From: DASTPP01 sp035762175
Lineage (GTDB): Bacteria > Myxococcota_A > Polyangia > Polyangiales > Polyangiaceae
Length of the DNA stretch: 64,000 nucleotides
Reading direction: 5' to 3'
Assembly (NCBI GenBank): GCA_035762175.1
Contig: DASTPP010000318.1
Coordinates: forward strand, 50,543-114,542
Made by a program: the position numbers and the translations under genes. The notes beneath the pieces were generated by a model, which was not told where the DNA came from, searched no databases, and saw nothing but the letters and a program-made list of their open reading frames with translations. This document shows positions 35,264 through 44,197 of the stretch, in pieces (position 1 is the stretch's first letter; every line of letters begins with the position of its first letter).

Positions 35264-36469
35264 GTGACCCACGAACGGCTCGAGCAGCGCGACGGGCGTT
35301 GCGTTTCGTTTTCGGCCGAGGTGACCGACCTCGGCGGCGGGGCCGGCGGGCCCTCGATCGTGCTCTCGCGCACCGCCTTCTACCCCGAGTCGGGGGGCCA
35401 GCTCGCCGACCGCGGCACGCTCAACGGCGTCCCGGTGCTCGACGTGCAGCTCGACGAGGCGGGGCGCGTGCACCACGTCGTCGCCGACGCGTCCGCCTTC
35501 GCCCCGGGCGCGCCCGTCGAGGGCCGCGTCGACTGGTCGCGCCGGCGCCTGCACCGCAGCCTGCACACCGCCCAGCACATGCTCTCGCGCGCGCTCTTCG
35601 AGGAGGCGGGCGCCGAGACGGTCTCGTCGCGCCTCGGCTCGAGCGCCACGCTCGATCTCGCCCCCTGCGGGCTCGACGAGGCGGCGCTCGCGCGCGCCGA
35701 GCGGCTCGTCAACGAGCTGGCCTTCGACCACCGGCCCGTGCGCGTGCTCTACCCGAGCCCCGCAGAGCTCGCCGCGCTGCCGCTGCGCAAGGCGCCGACG
35801 GTGAGCGAGGGCGTGCGCGTCATCGACATCGACGGCTTCGACCTGACGCCCTGCGGCGGCACCCACTGCGAGAGCACGGCCGAGGTCGGCGTCGTGCGCG
35901 TCACCGGCCTCGAGCGGCACAAGGGGGGCTTCCGCGTCACGTTCGTCGCCGGCGAGCGGGGCCTCGACGACTACCGCGCCAAAGATCGCGCGCTCGCCGA
36001 GCTCGCGCGCCAGTTCACGTGCGGGCCGGGCGACGTCGGCGCCGCGATCGAGAAGCTCCGGCGCGAGCTCGCCGACGCGCGGGCCGAGCTCGGCGACCTG
36101 CGCTCGCGCTGGGCGCGCTCGGTCGGCGCGGGCCTGCTCGAGGCCGCCCGCCGGGGCGCCGCGGGCGAGCGCGTCGTCGTGGCGGTCTTCGACGATCTGC
36201 CGGCCGAGCTGCTGCGCGCGCTCGCCACCGCCTTCGGCGCGAGCGAGGGGGCGCTCGCCTTCCTGGCCGCGCGCGGGCCCGAGGGCCTCTCGGCCGTCGT
36301 CGCCCGCGGCCCCGGCGTCGCCTTCGACTGCGGCGCCTGGCTGCGGCGCGCCTCGGCGGCCGCGGGCGGGCGGGGCGGCGGGCGGCCCGAGCGCGCCGAG
36401 GGCCGGCTGCCGGCGCAGGCCGACTGGGCCGCGCTCGTCGAGCGCGAGGCCGCGGGGGCGACGGCATGA
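35264..36469 (+). CDS. alaX: alanyl-tRNA editing protein with DHHA1-like C-terminus
   Basis: Free-standing editing enzyme that hydrolyses mischarged tRNA(Ala) carrying Ser (or Gly). It matches the editing domain of AlaRS: TAFYPESGGQLADRG, the zinc motif HTAQH (His101, His105) and CGGTHC (Cys197, His201, Cys202). After residue 235 a coiled coil and a DHHA1-like Gly-rich domain (GGRGGGRPERAEG) follow, so it is the long AlaX class (401 aa). It is the first gene of a tight operon: its TGA overlaps the surE ATG as ATGA. The GTG start follows a start-proximal TAGAAG. Confidence 0.92.
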   Translation: MTHERLEQRDGRCVSFSAEVTDLGGGAGGPSIVLSRTAFYPESGGQLADRGTLNGVPVLDVQLDEAGRVHHVVADASAFAPGAPVEGRVDWSRRRLHRSLHTAQHMLSRALFEEAGAETVSSRLGSSATLDLAPCGLDEAALARAERLVNELAFDHRPVRVLYPSPAELAALPLRKAPTVSEGVRVIDIDGFDLTPCGGTHCESTAEVGVVRVTGLERHKGGFRVTFVAGERGLDDYRAKDRALAELARQFTCGPGDVGAAIEKLRRELADARAELGDLRSRWARSVGAGLLEAARRGAAGERVVVAVFDDLPAELLRALATAFGASEGALAFLAARGPEGLSAVVARGPGVAFDCGAWLRRASAAAGGRGGGRPERAEGRLPAQADWAALVEREAAGATA

Positions 36470-37281
36470 ACATCCTGGTGACCAACGACGACGGCATCGA
36501 GAGCGAAGGCATCTGGGAGCTCGCCCTCGCCCTGCGCGAGGCGGGCCTCGGCACGGTCACCATCGTCGCGCCGCTCGAAGAGCACAGCGGCGCCGCGATG
36601 AGCTTCCTCTACCGCCCCGCCTACGAGGCGACCTCGGCCGCGCCGCCCGACCCCCGCTTCGGCGGCATCGACGCCTACGCCCTCGCCTCGACGCCGGTCG
36701 GCTGCGTGAGCGCGGGCGTGCTCGGGGCGCTCGGCCCCCGGCCCGACCTCGTCGTCTCCGGCGTCAACCGCGGCCTGAACACCGGCGTCAGCGTCATGCT
36801 GAGCGGCACCGTCGGCGCCGCCATGGCCGCCGCGTGCTGGGGCCTGCCCGCCATGGCCGTCTCGCTCCGCGTGCACGGCGGCGAAGAGCCCGAGTGGCGC
36901 GCGGCCGCCGAGGCCGCCGCGCGCCTCGTGCCCGCGCTCGTCGCCGAGGCCCGGCGCGAGGGGCCCCTCGTGCTCAACGTCAACGTGCCCCACCTCGCCG
37001 GCTCGCCCCCGCGCGGCTACCGCCAGACCCAGCTCTCGACCTTCTTCTACGGCGAGGCGCTCGTGCTCGAGGGCGCCGAGCGCACCGAGCGCGGCCACTC
37101 GCTGCGCTACGCGCTCGACCCCGCCCGCCTGCCCCGCGAGGTCGACGAGGCCACCGACGACGGCGCCGTGCGCGCCCGGTACGTGTCGGTCACGCCGCTG
37201 CGGCCGCTGACCAGCCACGAGCGCCCCGGCCTCGACGAGGCGCTCGGGGGCCTGCTGCCCGGCGGCGGGGCCGATGGCTGA
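36466..37281 (+). CDS. surE: 5'/3'-nucleotidase SurE
   Basis: Metal-dependent nucleoside monophosphatase with a stationary-phase survival role in other bacteria. The N-terminus MNILVTNDDGI supplies the Asp8/Asp9 metal ligands, followed by EEHSGAAMS (Ser ligand) and SGVNRGLNTG (Asn ligand), all in family order. The 271 aa length is normal. It starts inside the alaX stop codon (4-bp overlap) and ends 8 bp into the cbiX-like gene, so translation of all three is probably coupled. Confidence 0.95.
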   Translation: MNILVTNDDGIESEGIWELALALREAGLGTVTIVAPLEEHSGAAMSFLYRPAYEATSAAPPDPRFGGIDAYALASTPVGCVSAGVLGALGPRPDLVVSGVNRGLNTGVSVMLSGTVGAAMAAACWGLPAMAVSLRVHGGEEPEWRAAAEAAARLVPALVAEARREGPLVLNVNVPHLAGSPPRGYRQTQLSTFFYGEALVLEGAERTERGHSLRYALDPARLPREVDEATDDGAVRARYVSVTPLRPLTSHERPGLDEALGGLLPGGGADG

Positions 37282-37813
37282 GCGGCGCGCCGTCCTGCTC
37301 GTCGGCCACGGGGCGCCCCCGCGCGACGCGCCCCCCGATCTCGTGCGCCGCTTCAAGGGCCTCGAGGGCCAGCGCCGCGCGCGCGGCGGGCCGCCCTCGG
37401 CCGAAGAGATCGAGCTCGACCGGCACCTGCGGAGCTGGCCCCGCTCGCCCTCGAACGACCCCTACCGCGAGGGCCTGCTCTTGCTCGCCGAGCGGCTGCG
37501 CCCGCTGCTCGGGGGCGACCGGCTCGCGCTCGCCTTCAACGAGTTCTGCGCGCCCTCGATCGCCGAGGCCGTCGACGAGCTCGCCGCCGAGGGCGTCACC
37601 TGCGTCGTCGTCGTGCCCTCGATGCTGACGCCCGGCGGCGTCCACTCCGAGGTCGAAATCCCCGAAGAGCTCGCCGCGCTGCGTAGCCGGCACCCCGGGC
37701 TCACCATCCGCTACGCCTGGCCCTTCGATCTCGACGCGGTCGCGGGCCTGCTCGCCGCGCAAGTCGGGGCGTTGACCGACCCACCCGGGGGGCCCGCTCG
37801 AGAGTCCGAGTGA
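37274..37813 (+). CDS. CbiX/sirohydrochlorin chelatase-like protein
   Basis: A 179-aa single-domain member of the CbiX family, which inserts cobalt, nickel or iron into sirohydrochlorin-type tetrapyrroles. AVLLVGHGAPP carries the N-terminal metal-site His; VVVVPSMLTPGGVHSEVEIPEEL carries the second half with His and Glu ligands. One domain of this length matches short CbiX-S/SirB relatives. It overlaps the surE 3' end by 8 bp. No other tetrapyrrole gene is nearby, so the physiological metal or substrate is open; a non-enzymatic or other chelatase role is possible. Confidence 0.8.
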   Translation: MAERRAVLLVGHGAPPRDAPPDLVRRFKGLEGQRRARGGPPSAEEIELDRHLRSWPRSPSNDPYREGLLLLAERLRPLLGGDRLALAFNEFCAPSIAEAVDELAAEGVTCVVVVPSMLTPGGVHSEVEIPEELAALRSRHPGLTIRYAWPFDLDAVAGLLAAQVGALTDPPGGPARESE

Positions 37814-37819
37814 GCGTGA

Positions 37820-37825
37820 TAGTGT
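37820..37825 (+). promoter_or_regulatory. -10-like hexamer TAGTGT
   Basis: TAGTGT lies 8 nt before the ATG of the M28 peptidase gene, 6 bp after the cbiX-like stop; suggests a separate transcript. Confidence 0.35.
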
Positions 37826-37833
37826 AGGTTTCT

Positions 37834-39609
37834 ATGCGCATTTCACGAGCGATTCTTCGAGCGGCCCTGCTTAGCTCTGGCCTTCTTTGTGCTGTTACCA
37901 CCGGTTTCGGCTGTGACGACGACATGACGCCGCCAGGCGACCCCGCCGGCTCCGGGGGCGGCGGCGGGTCGGCCGGGCGGGCGGGCGGCGCCGGGGCGGG
38001 GGGAGGCGGCCCGGCGGGGGCGTCCGGGCAGGCCGGCGGCGCGGGCGAGGGCGGCCAGAGCGGAGGCGGCGGGAACGTGGCCGAGGTGCAGGCGCGCCTG
38101 AAGGCGACGCTCGACGATCTGGCGGCGTTCGGCGCGAAGCGCGCGGGCACGCCGAAGGGGCTCGAGGCCGGCGACTACCTCAAGGCGCGCCTCGAGGCGG
38201 CGGGGGTGGCCGGCGTCACCTTCGAGAGCTTCTCGTTCTTGCAGCACGAGGTGAGCTCGTCGTCGCTCGCGGTGAGCGCCGACGGCGTGGCGCTGCCGAT
38301 GGCGCACGACGTGTTCGCCTACTCGGGCGCGGGCCACGTCGACGCCGAGGTGGTCGACGTCGGGCGGGGCCACGCCGAAGACTACGCCGGCAAGGACGTC
38401 GCCGGCAAAGTCGCCTTCGTGGTGCGCGACCCGACCTTTCACCGCCAGGCGCAGTACAACGAGGCCCTCGCCCGCGGCGCCGCGGGGCTGCTCTACGCGA
38501 GCCAGAGCCCGCAGAACTTGGTTCAAATCGGCACCATCAGCGACCCCGAAGACGGGGCGGCCAAGATGCCCACCATCACCGTGGGCAAAGACGACGGGGC
38601 GAAGGTGCTCGCCGCGCTCGGCGCGGGCAAGGCCGTGCGCGCCGTGCTCGACGTGGCCGCCGCGGTGCACCCGGCCGAGGGCCGCAACGTGATCGCGCGC
38701 CTGCCCGGCACCGACCCCTCGGGCGCGTACCTGCTGGTCGGCGCGCACTACGACACCTGGCACGTGGGCTCGACCGACAACGGCACCGGCGTCGCCGCCC
38801 TGCTCGAGCTCGCCCGCAGCCTCGCCGCCGGGCCCGCGCGCCGGCTCGGCGTCGTGCTCGTCGGCTTCGACGGCGAGGAGCTCGGGCTCTTCGGCGGCTA
38901 CGACTACCTGCGCCGCCACGTCGTCGTCGGCGCCGAGCCGATGCTCGCGTTCTTGAACCTCGAGATGCCCGCGGGCGGGCCGCCGAGCAACCTGCTGCGC
39001 GCCGTCGCCAGCACGGGCGGCGGCCCCCTCAACGCCTCGAGCGCGGAGGCGGGGCTCGGCGACCACTACACGCTCGCGGGCCTCGAGCTCGTGCCGGCCC
39101 TCTTCGGCGGCCTCGTGCCCACCGACATTCAGGGCATGTACTGGTACGGCCTGCAGGGCCTGACGACCTACTGCGAGACCGATTATTATCACACGACGGC
39201 CGACACCCCCGACAAGATCGATACCGAGTTTCTCGCGCGGGGCGTCGGGGCGCTGCTCGGCACGATGCGGGCGCTCGACGACGAGCCGGTGCAAAGCTTC
39301 GGCGTGCTCGACCCCCAGCTCTGGAACGCCACCCTGATCTCGGCGCCCGCGCCCGGCGGCGCGCTCGACGTCACCGTCACCGCCAAAGACTCGGCCGGCG
39401 TCCTGCAGCCGGGCGCGAAGGTGCGCGTCTGGGTCGACGTCGACGACTTCACGCGCGTCTTCGACCAGAACGTGGTGGCCGACGCCGGCGGCGTCGCCAC
39501 CGTGCGCGTGCCGGCCTCGGCGCTCGCGGCGGGCGAGGGCAAGCGCTGGCTGCACGCGACCGCGGGCGTCACCTACCCGCTCTCCGAGCGCATTCGGAAG
39601 CTGCCCTGA
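37834..39609 (+). CDS. M28-family zinc aminopeptidase lipoprotein with PA domain
   Basis: Secreted peptidase of 591 aa that should remove N-terminal residues from peptides outside the cell. The signal peptide ends near a lipobox-like GFGC (Cys27), followed by a Gly/Ala linker of about 55 residues. A protease-associated domain lies at about 110-270 (YAGKDVAGKVAFVVRD, ARGAAGLLYAS). The M28 domain keeps its zinc ligands and catalytic glutamate: His305 (GAHYD), Asp315 (STDNGTG), Glu348/Glu349 (FDGEELGLFGG) and His453 (YYHTTADTPDK). A C-terminal beta domain of about 90 residues (LDVTVTAKDSAGVLQPGAKV) may help binding. Convergent with the DUF2243 gene. Confidence 0.92.
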   Translation: MRISRAILRAALLSSGLLCAVTTGFGCDDDMTPPGDPAGSGGGGGSAGRAGGAGAGGGGPAGASGQAGGAGEGGQSGGGGNVAEVQARLKATLDDLAAFGAKRAGTPKGLEAGDYLKARLEAAGVAGVTFESFSFLQHEVSSSSLAVSADGVALPMAHDVFAYSGAGHVDAEVVDVGRGHAEDYAGKDVAGKVAFVVRDPTFHRQAQYNEALARGAAGLLYASQSPQNLVQIGTISDPEDGAAKMPTITVGKDDGAKVLAALGAGKAVRAVLDVAAAVHPAEGRNVIARLPGTDPSGAYLLVGAHYDTWHVGSTDNGTGVAALLELARSLAAGPARRLGVVLVGFDGEELGLFGGYDYLRRHVVVGAEPMLAFLNLEMPAGGPPSNLLRAVASTGGGPLNASSAEAGLGDHYTLAGLELVPALFGGLVPTDIQGMYWYGLQGLTTYCETDYYHTTADTPDKIDTEFLARGVGALLGTMRALDDEPVQSFGVLDPQLWNATLISAPAPGGALDVTVTAKDSAGVLQPGAKVRVWVDVDDFTRVFDQNVVADAGGVATVRVPASALAAGEGKRWLHATAGVTYPLSERIRKLP

Positions 39610-39612
39610 GCC

Positions 39613-39772
39613 GGGCACACGAGGGGGGGCCGGCCCCACCGGGCGCGTCGGGCACACGAGGGGGGGCCGGCGCCGAACGCGCGCGTCGGACGTGCGAGGG
39701 CGAGCGCCCGGCGCCGAACGGGCGCGTCAGGCGTGCGAGGGCGAGCGCCCGACGCCGAACGCGCCCCGCGGC
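39613..39772. repeat. four tandem 37-44-bp units between convergent genes
   Basis: Units begin near 39613, 39650, 39687 and 39728, with shared CG(T/A)G..GAGGG core and CGCCGAACG..CGCGTC ends. The last unit overlaps the stop codon and final codons of the DUF2243 gene (GVGRSPSHA), so the repeat has become coding sequence. Confidence 0.75.
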
Positions 39773-40242
39773 GTCGTATCGCCGCGGCCCGCGCGCACGA
39801 GCGCCCAGCCGGCGGCGGTCTGCAAGAGCCCGAACACGAGGAAGCCCAAGTCCCAGGCGAGCTGGCCCTCGCCGGGGTGCACGTGGTGAATGCCGAGGAG
39901 CTGGTGGTCGATCAGGCCCTCGAAGAAGTTGAAGAGGCCCCAGCCCATCAAGATCGAGCCCGCCAGCGTCGCGGTCGACCAGGGCACCTCGGGCCGCTTG
40001 CCCGCCGACCACAGGCGCACGAGCCCGGCCGCCGTCGTCAGCCAGGTGAAGGCGTGGAAGAGGCCGTCCCAGAGCATGTTGTACTTCATCGCGACCAGAT
40101 CGGTCGGCGGCCGCACCGACGAGAGCATGTTGTGCCACTGCAGCAACTGGTGCAGCAAGATGCCGTCGATGAACCCGCCGAGGCCGGTGCCCAGCAGCAG
40201 CCCCGCCGAGATGATCGCGCCCTGGTGCGTCGCCTTCTGCAT
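39727..40242 (-). CDS. DUF2243 family membrane protein
   Basis: A 171-aa protein with four hydrophobic helices. GLGGFIDGILLHQLLQWHNMLSS, DGLFHAFTW and FEGLIDHQLLGIHHVHPG are the conserved DUF2243 segments, rich in His, Asp and Glu inside or next to membrane helices; function is unknown, but related proteins are often near copper or cytochrome oxidase genes. I start at the internal ATG (MQKATHQ), with a weak GAGG upstream; a GTG four codons earlier is possible. The next minus-strand gene upstream is a small membrane protein 126 bp away, perhaps in the same transcript. Confidence 0.82.
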   Translation of the reverse strand: MQKATHQGAIISAGLLLGTGLGGFIDGILLHQLLQWHNMLSSVRPPTDLVAMKYNMLWDGLFHAFTWLTTAAGLVRLWSAGKRPEVPWSTATLAGSILMGWGLFNFFEGLIDHQLLGIHHVHPGEGQLAWDLGFLVFGLLQTAAGWALVRAGRGDTTPRGAFGVGRSPSHA

Positions 40243-40368
40243 GGAGAGCCTCACGCCTTTCGTTTCGCCTCGCGCCGCGTAAACGGCCTCGCCGGGGCGG
40301 CGCTCTCCGCGCCTTCGCCCCTTGGTCGCCGCGGCCGATCCCGTTCATCTCACTATCCCCAGGGTGCC

Positions 40369-40851
40369 CTACGCCGTGCCCCCGCCGCGGGCCCCGGCCG
40401 CCCCCGCGCCAGGCAGCGGCGCGAAGGGCCGCGCGCGCAGCGCGGGCGGCTGGCCGATGCCGTTCGCCCAGGCGCTCACGGCGCCGATGAGGACGAAAGG
40501 CAAGAGCGCGACCGACAGGTTGAAGCCGAAGTCGTCTTGCCAGGCTTGGGCGCGCGCTTCGCGCCCGGGCGCGCAATCCGGACAGGCGAGAGCCGGCCGC
40601 GCGAACGCGAGCGCGGCGGCGATCGAGGCCGCGGCGAGCGCGCCGCCGAGGCGCGGGGCCCCGCGCCGGCGGGCCGCTGGCCTTGCGTGGGGCGAGGGGC
40701 CACGCGCCCCCGCCTTCAGCACGGCCGTCGGCGCCCCCGAGAGCGCCGCGGGCTCGGCGCTCGCCCACGACGGAGCAAAAGCGCGCCCGGCGCGGCCCCC
40801 TGACCTAACCAAAGTGCGACCCGCCCACGCGGAAAGAGCTCGTCGCAGCAT
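40369..40851 (-). CDS. small membrane protein with CPDC motif
   Basis: A 160-aa hypothetical protein. The N-terminal 50 residues are Ala/Arg/Pro-rich. A signal-like helix follows (LAAASIAAALAFARPALACPDCAPG) that ends at a CPDC pair, and a second hydrophobic helix is VALLPFVLIGAVSAW. The mature part is therefore a short extracytoplasmic loop with two Cys plus one transmembrane helix. CxxC could bind a metal or be redox-active. It lies upstream of the DUF2243 gene on the same strand, and the pair may act together. The ATG at MLRRALSAW is chosen; the longer frame is unlikely. Function not recognised. Confidence 0.6.
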   Translation of the reverse strand: MLRRALSAWAGRTLVRSGGRAGRAFAPSWASAEPAALSGAPTAVLKAGARGPSPHARPAARRRGAPRLGGALAAASIAAALAFARPALACPDCAPGREARAQAWQDDFGFNLSVALLPFVLIGAVSAWANGIGQPPALRARPFAPLPGAGAAGARGGGTA

Positions 40852-41838
40852 GGCCGGGTGGTACGCAAGGGCCGTGCCTACACCCTCCGCACGCGAGGGC
40901 GGCTCACGGCGGCTCGCGCGCCTCCGGGCTTCGGGCTCGGGCGAAGGCAAACGCCCCTCTCGCGCGAGGCCCGGGCCCGCTCGTGCCTTCCGTACGTGCG
41001 CAGGCGCCCCTACGTGAGCGGATAGCGGCGAGAATGCGGCCGCGCGCAAAAATGCCCCAGAAACCACGGGCGCCACGCTCGAGCGCGACGGCCCGCGGGG
41101 ACGGATCTTTCTTCACGGGCGCCCGCGGGGGGCCCTAAGCTCGGCGCCGCGGAAGTCTCGCTCGCCCCGGCCATATCGAGCGAGCAGATCGTCGGCGGTG
41201 GCGGGCCGCGCGCTCATGGGGCCGCGCGATCGTGCTCGCCGGGGTCGCCGGGGTCAAACCGGGCCGCGCGATCGCGTTCGCCAGGGCGCCGGGGCCGAAC
41301 CGGGCCGCGCGAGCGTGCTCGCCAGGTCGCCGGGGACGAACCGGGCCGCGCGGGCGGCAGCGAGGGGGGGCTGGGGGGCGGGCCAGCCCGGGCCCAGGCG
41401 TGCGGGGGCCGGGCGGGGCGGCCCAGGCCCAGGCGCGGGGGCCGGCCGGGCCGTCACGCCGTGGTGTCGCGCCACGTCGTGGCGTTCTGCCGTATGGTCA
41501 CTATTTCGAATAAGGTAAGCTCAGCCTTATCGAGCGAAGCGGGTGCTCTGGCTGAACAACGGGCGCATGGTGGCGTTCTGCTCTCGTCGGATTAATCGAA
41601 ATTGCTCGGAAAAATTGCGTGGCAAAAATGCATTTTAGCGTCGAGCATGAGCGTAAATGGGGTGTCCGTTACGCACTTGATGGACGAGAGTCGTCGGGTG
41701 AACACGAGCACGAACACGACCATGGCGGGCGGGCCCTTGCAGGTTCGCCACATCTCGACCTCGAACGCGGCCCGCGCCGGGGTTCGGTCCAGCCTGGGCC
41801 CGCCAGCCGAACGCGACGTTCGTCCCGGGCGTAGCTCG
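40852..41838. other. gene-free kilobase: minisatellite plus low-GC promoter region
   Basis: About 990 bp with no convincing gene. 40852-41156 shows nothing recognisable. CTCGCTCG and CGAGCGAG (41157-41164 with 41177-41184) form an inverted repeat. 41219-41342 is a tandem repeat. From about 41480 to 41720 the sequence becomes strikingly less GC-rich than all its surroundings. It contains an inverted repeat ATAAGG/CCTTAT (41510-41515 with 41525-41530) and a 12-bp direct repeat GTGGCGTTCTGC at 41479 and 41570. This stretch probably holds the promoter of the haem lipoprotein gene. Confidence 0.55.
41219..41342. repeat. three tandem 41-42-bp units
   Basis: Units begin at 41219, 41261 and 41302, with a partial fourth at 41343, each starting GGGCCGCGCG and ending GGGG.C.AACC. 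Confidence 0.82.
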
Positions 41839-44148
41839 GTGACGAGGGCCGGGCCGCGCCCGAGCGGGGGCCGGGGGGGGGCCTTGCTCGCGCTCGCCTT
41901 CGCCACCTGCGCCGCCCTATCCTGCGGCGGAGACGGCGGCGGCGAACGCACCGAGGCGGGCGAATACGACGCGACGGGCGCGCCGGGCGGGCGCGATCTC
42001 GATTCCGCACAGCGCGAATCGCGAGACGGCCGCCACCCGGGCCCGGGCGCCCCGAACCCGGTGCCCGCGCCCTACGGCGTGCTCTTCGTGACGCAGGTGC
42101 CCGTCACCGGCTTCAACGCGGTGACGAGCACGTTCGGCAACCACATCAGCGACGTCGCCCACGCCCCGCGCGGCGGCGACCTCTGGGTGCGTTACGACGA
42201 CGGCGCGCTGCGCAACCTGACGGCCGAGGCGGGCTTCGGCACCGACGGCATGCAGGGCGCGAACGCCATCGCGGTGCGCGAGCCGAGCGTGCACTGGGAC
42301 GGGCGCAAGGCGCTCTTCTCGATGATCGTCGGCGCGCCGACGGCGCAGTACGGCTCGTCGGCGCCCTTCCGCTGGCAGATCTACGAGGTCTCGGGCCTGC
42401 TCAAGGGCGAGGCCGTGAGCATCCGCAAGGTCGCGAACCAGCCGGCCGAGTACGACAACGTGGCGCCCTTCTACGGCACCAACGACCGCGTGCTCTTCGT
42501 CTCGACGCGCCCGCGCACGGGCGAGGCGCACCTCTACCCGCAGCTCGACGAGTACGACAGCGCCCCGAGCAACGTCGGCCTCTACAGCCTCAACCCGGCG
42601 ACCGGCGACCTCTTCCTGTTCGACCACGCGCCGAGCGGCGTCTTCTCGCCCTCCATCGACTCGGCCGGCCGCGTCATCTTCACCAAGTGGGACCACCTGC
42701 AGCGCGACCAGCAGGAGGAGTACGACCGGCTCAACGGCGCCGGCCACGGCTCGTTCGACTTCGCGAGCGAGGCGCCCGGCGCCGCGCACCTCGCGCCGAA
42801 GGAGACCTTCCCCGAGGCGCACAGCGCCGAAGACCCGCTGCTCGGCCCCGACGAGAACCCCCTCGTCTTCAACCAGTTCTTCCCCTGGCAGGTGCGCGAA
42901 GACGGCTCGGAAGAAGAGACCATCAACCACGTCGGCCGCCAAGAGTTCGGCGGCTCGTACACCGACGGCAGCTTCAAGTCGGACCCGAACCTGACCTACC
43001 AGACGCCCCCGGGCGCGCACGCCAACAAGGTCTACGTCAGCAACGCCGGCGGCTTCTTCCAGATCGTCGAAGACCCGGCCGCGCCCGGCACCTTCCTCGC
43101 CACCAACGCGGCCGAGTTCGCCACCGACACGTCGGGCCAAATCGTGCGCTTCACCGGCGCCGAGGGCATGAACCCCGACGAGATGGCCATCACCGAGCTG
43201 ACGCCGGCGGTCACGCGCCTCGGCATTCCGCCCGGCACGAACCCCGCGCACACGGGCCACTACCGCGACCCGCTGCCGCGCCAGGACGGCCAGATCATCG
43301 TCTCGCACACGAGCGAGGTGCGCGTCGACGCCAACGACGGCACGCTGACCGCGCCCAAGCTGCGGTATGCGTTCCGGCTCAAGACGCTCGTCCAGAACGG
43401 GTCGACCTGGGCCGCGGGCCAGCCGCTCACCAAGGGCATCCGCAAGAGCCTCAAGTGGTGGACGCCGGACGCGCTCGCGTCCTGGGAGGGCGAGCTCTGG
43501 GAGCTCGAGGCGGTCGAGCTGCGGGCGACGCCGCGCCCCCGCGCCAAGCTCGCGCCGTTGCCGGCGCCCGAGCGCTCGATCTTCGAGCAAGAGGGCGTCG
43601 ACGAGCGGTCGTTGCGCGCCTGGCTCAAGGGCAAGTCGCTCGCCCTCATCGTCAGCCGCAACGTGACCAGCCGCGACCGCGGCGACGTGCAGCAGCCCTT
43701 CAACCTGCGCGTGCCCGGCGGCGTCGAGAGCGTCGCCACCGACGGCAAGGTCTACAGCGTCACGGGGCTGCAGCTCTTCCAGGCCGATCAGGTGCGCGGG
43801 TACGCCGACCGCAAGGGCCGCCGCCCGCTCGCCCGCCCGATGCACGACGGCGAGGGCGCGAGCTACCTCGACGGCTCGGCCCCCGGCACCGCGAAGGTGG
43901 CGCCCGACGGCTCGGTCGCGACCTTCGTGCCGGCGCGGCGCGCGATGAGCTGGCAGCTCGTCGGCGCGCAGAACGAGCCCGTGGTGCGCGAGCGCAACTG
44001 GGTGAGCTTCGCGCCGGGCGAGGTGCGGGTCTGCGCCTCGTGCCACGGGGTCAACACGGGCGACCAGCTCGGCCGCCCCGCCCCCGAGAACCCGCCCGAG
44101 GCCCTGCGCTCGCTGCTCAAGGCCTGGAAGGAAGAGACCGGCGGCTGA
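41839..44148 (+). CDS. lipoprotein with propeller-like body and C-terminal c-type haem site
   Basis: A 769-aa exported protein. From the GTG chosen, the signal peptide ends at lipobox ALSC (Cys29). The body has repeated Asp/Gly strands typical of TolB or WD-type propellers (RVLFVSTRPR, GLYSLNPATGDLFLFDHAP, SPSIDSAGRVIFTKWDH). A single haem-binding CASCHG (Cys732, Cys735, His736) lies near the C-terminus in a short cytochrome c-like tail. This overall layout resembles proteins annotated as hydrazine synthase alpha-subunit middle-domain-like, which occur far outside anammox bacteria; I do not infer hydrazine chemistry. Electron transfer or redox sensing in the periplasm is likely. The open frame runs 79 codons further upstream but that part reads like intergenic DNA. 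Confidence 0.72.
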   Translation: MTRAGPRPSGGRGGALLALAFATCAALSCGGDGGGERTEAGEYDATGAPGGRDLDSAQRESRDGRHPGPGAPNPVPAPYGVLFVTQVPVTGFNAVTSTFGNHISDVAHAPRGGDLWVRYDDGALRNLTAEAGFGTDGMQGANAIAVREPSVHWDGRKALFSMIVGAPTAQYGSSAPFRWQIYEVSGLLKGEAVSIRKVANQPAEYDNVAPFYGTNDRVLFVSTRPRTGEAHLYPQLDEYDSAPSNVGLYSLNPATGDLFLFDHAPSGVFSPSIDSAGRVIFTKWDHLQRDQQEEYDRLNGAGHGSFDFASEAPGAAHLAPKETFPEAHSAEDPLLGPDENPLVFNQFFPWQVREDGSEEETINHVGRQEFGGSYTDGSFKSDPNLTYQTPPGAHANKVYVSNAGGFFQIVEDPAAPGTFLATNAAEFATDTSGQIVRFTGAEGMNPDEMAITELTPAVTRLGIPPGTNPAHTGHYRDPLPRQDGQIIVSHTSEVRVDANDGTLTAPKLRYAFRLKTLVQNGSTWAAGQPLTKGIRKSLKWWTPDALASWEGELWELEAVELRATPRPRAKLAPLPAPERSIFEQEGVDERSLRAWLKGKSLALIVSRNVTSRDRGDVQQPFNLRVPGGVESVATDGKVYSVTGLQLFQADQVRGYADRKGRRPLARPMHDGEGASYLDGSAPGTAKVAPDGSVATFVPARRAMSWQLVGAQNEPVVRERNWVSFAPGEVRVCASCHGVNTGDQLGRPAPENPPEALRSLLKAWKEETGG

Positions 44149-44197
44149 GGCTGCACGGGCGGGGCCGGCCGCGCGGCGAGCCCTCACCCCTCACCCC

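Noticed and set aside
41839..44148. Hydrazine synthase subunit
   Set aside because: Only a domain resemblance; one haem motif and no anammox genes, so the enzyme name would mislead.
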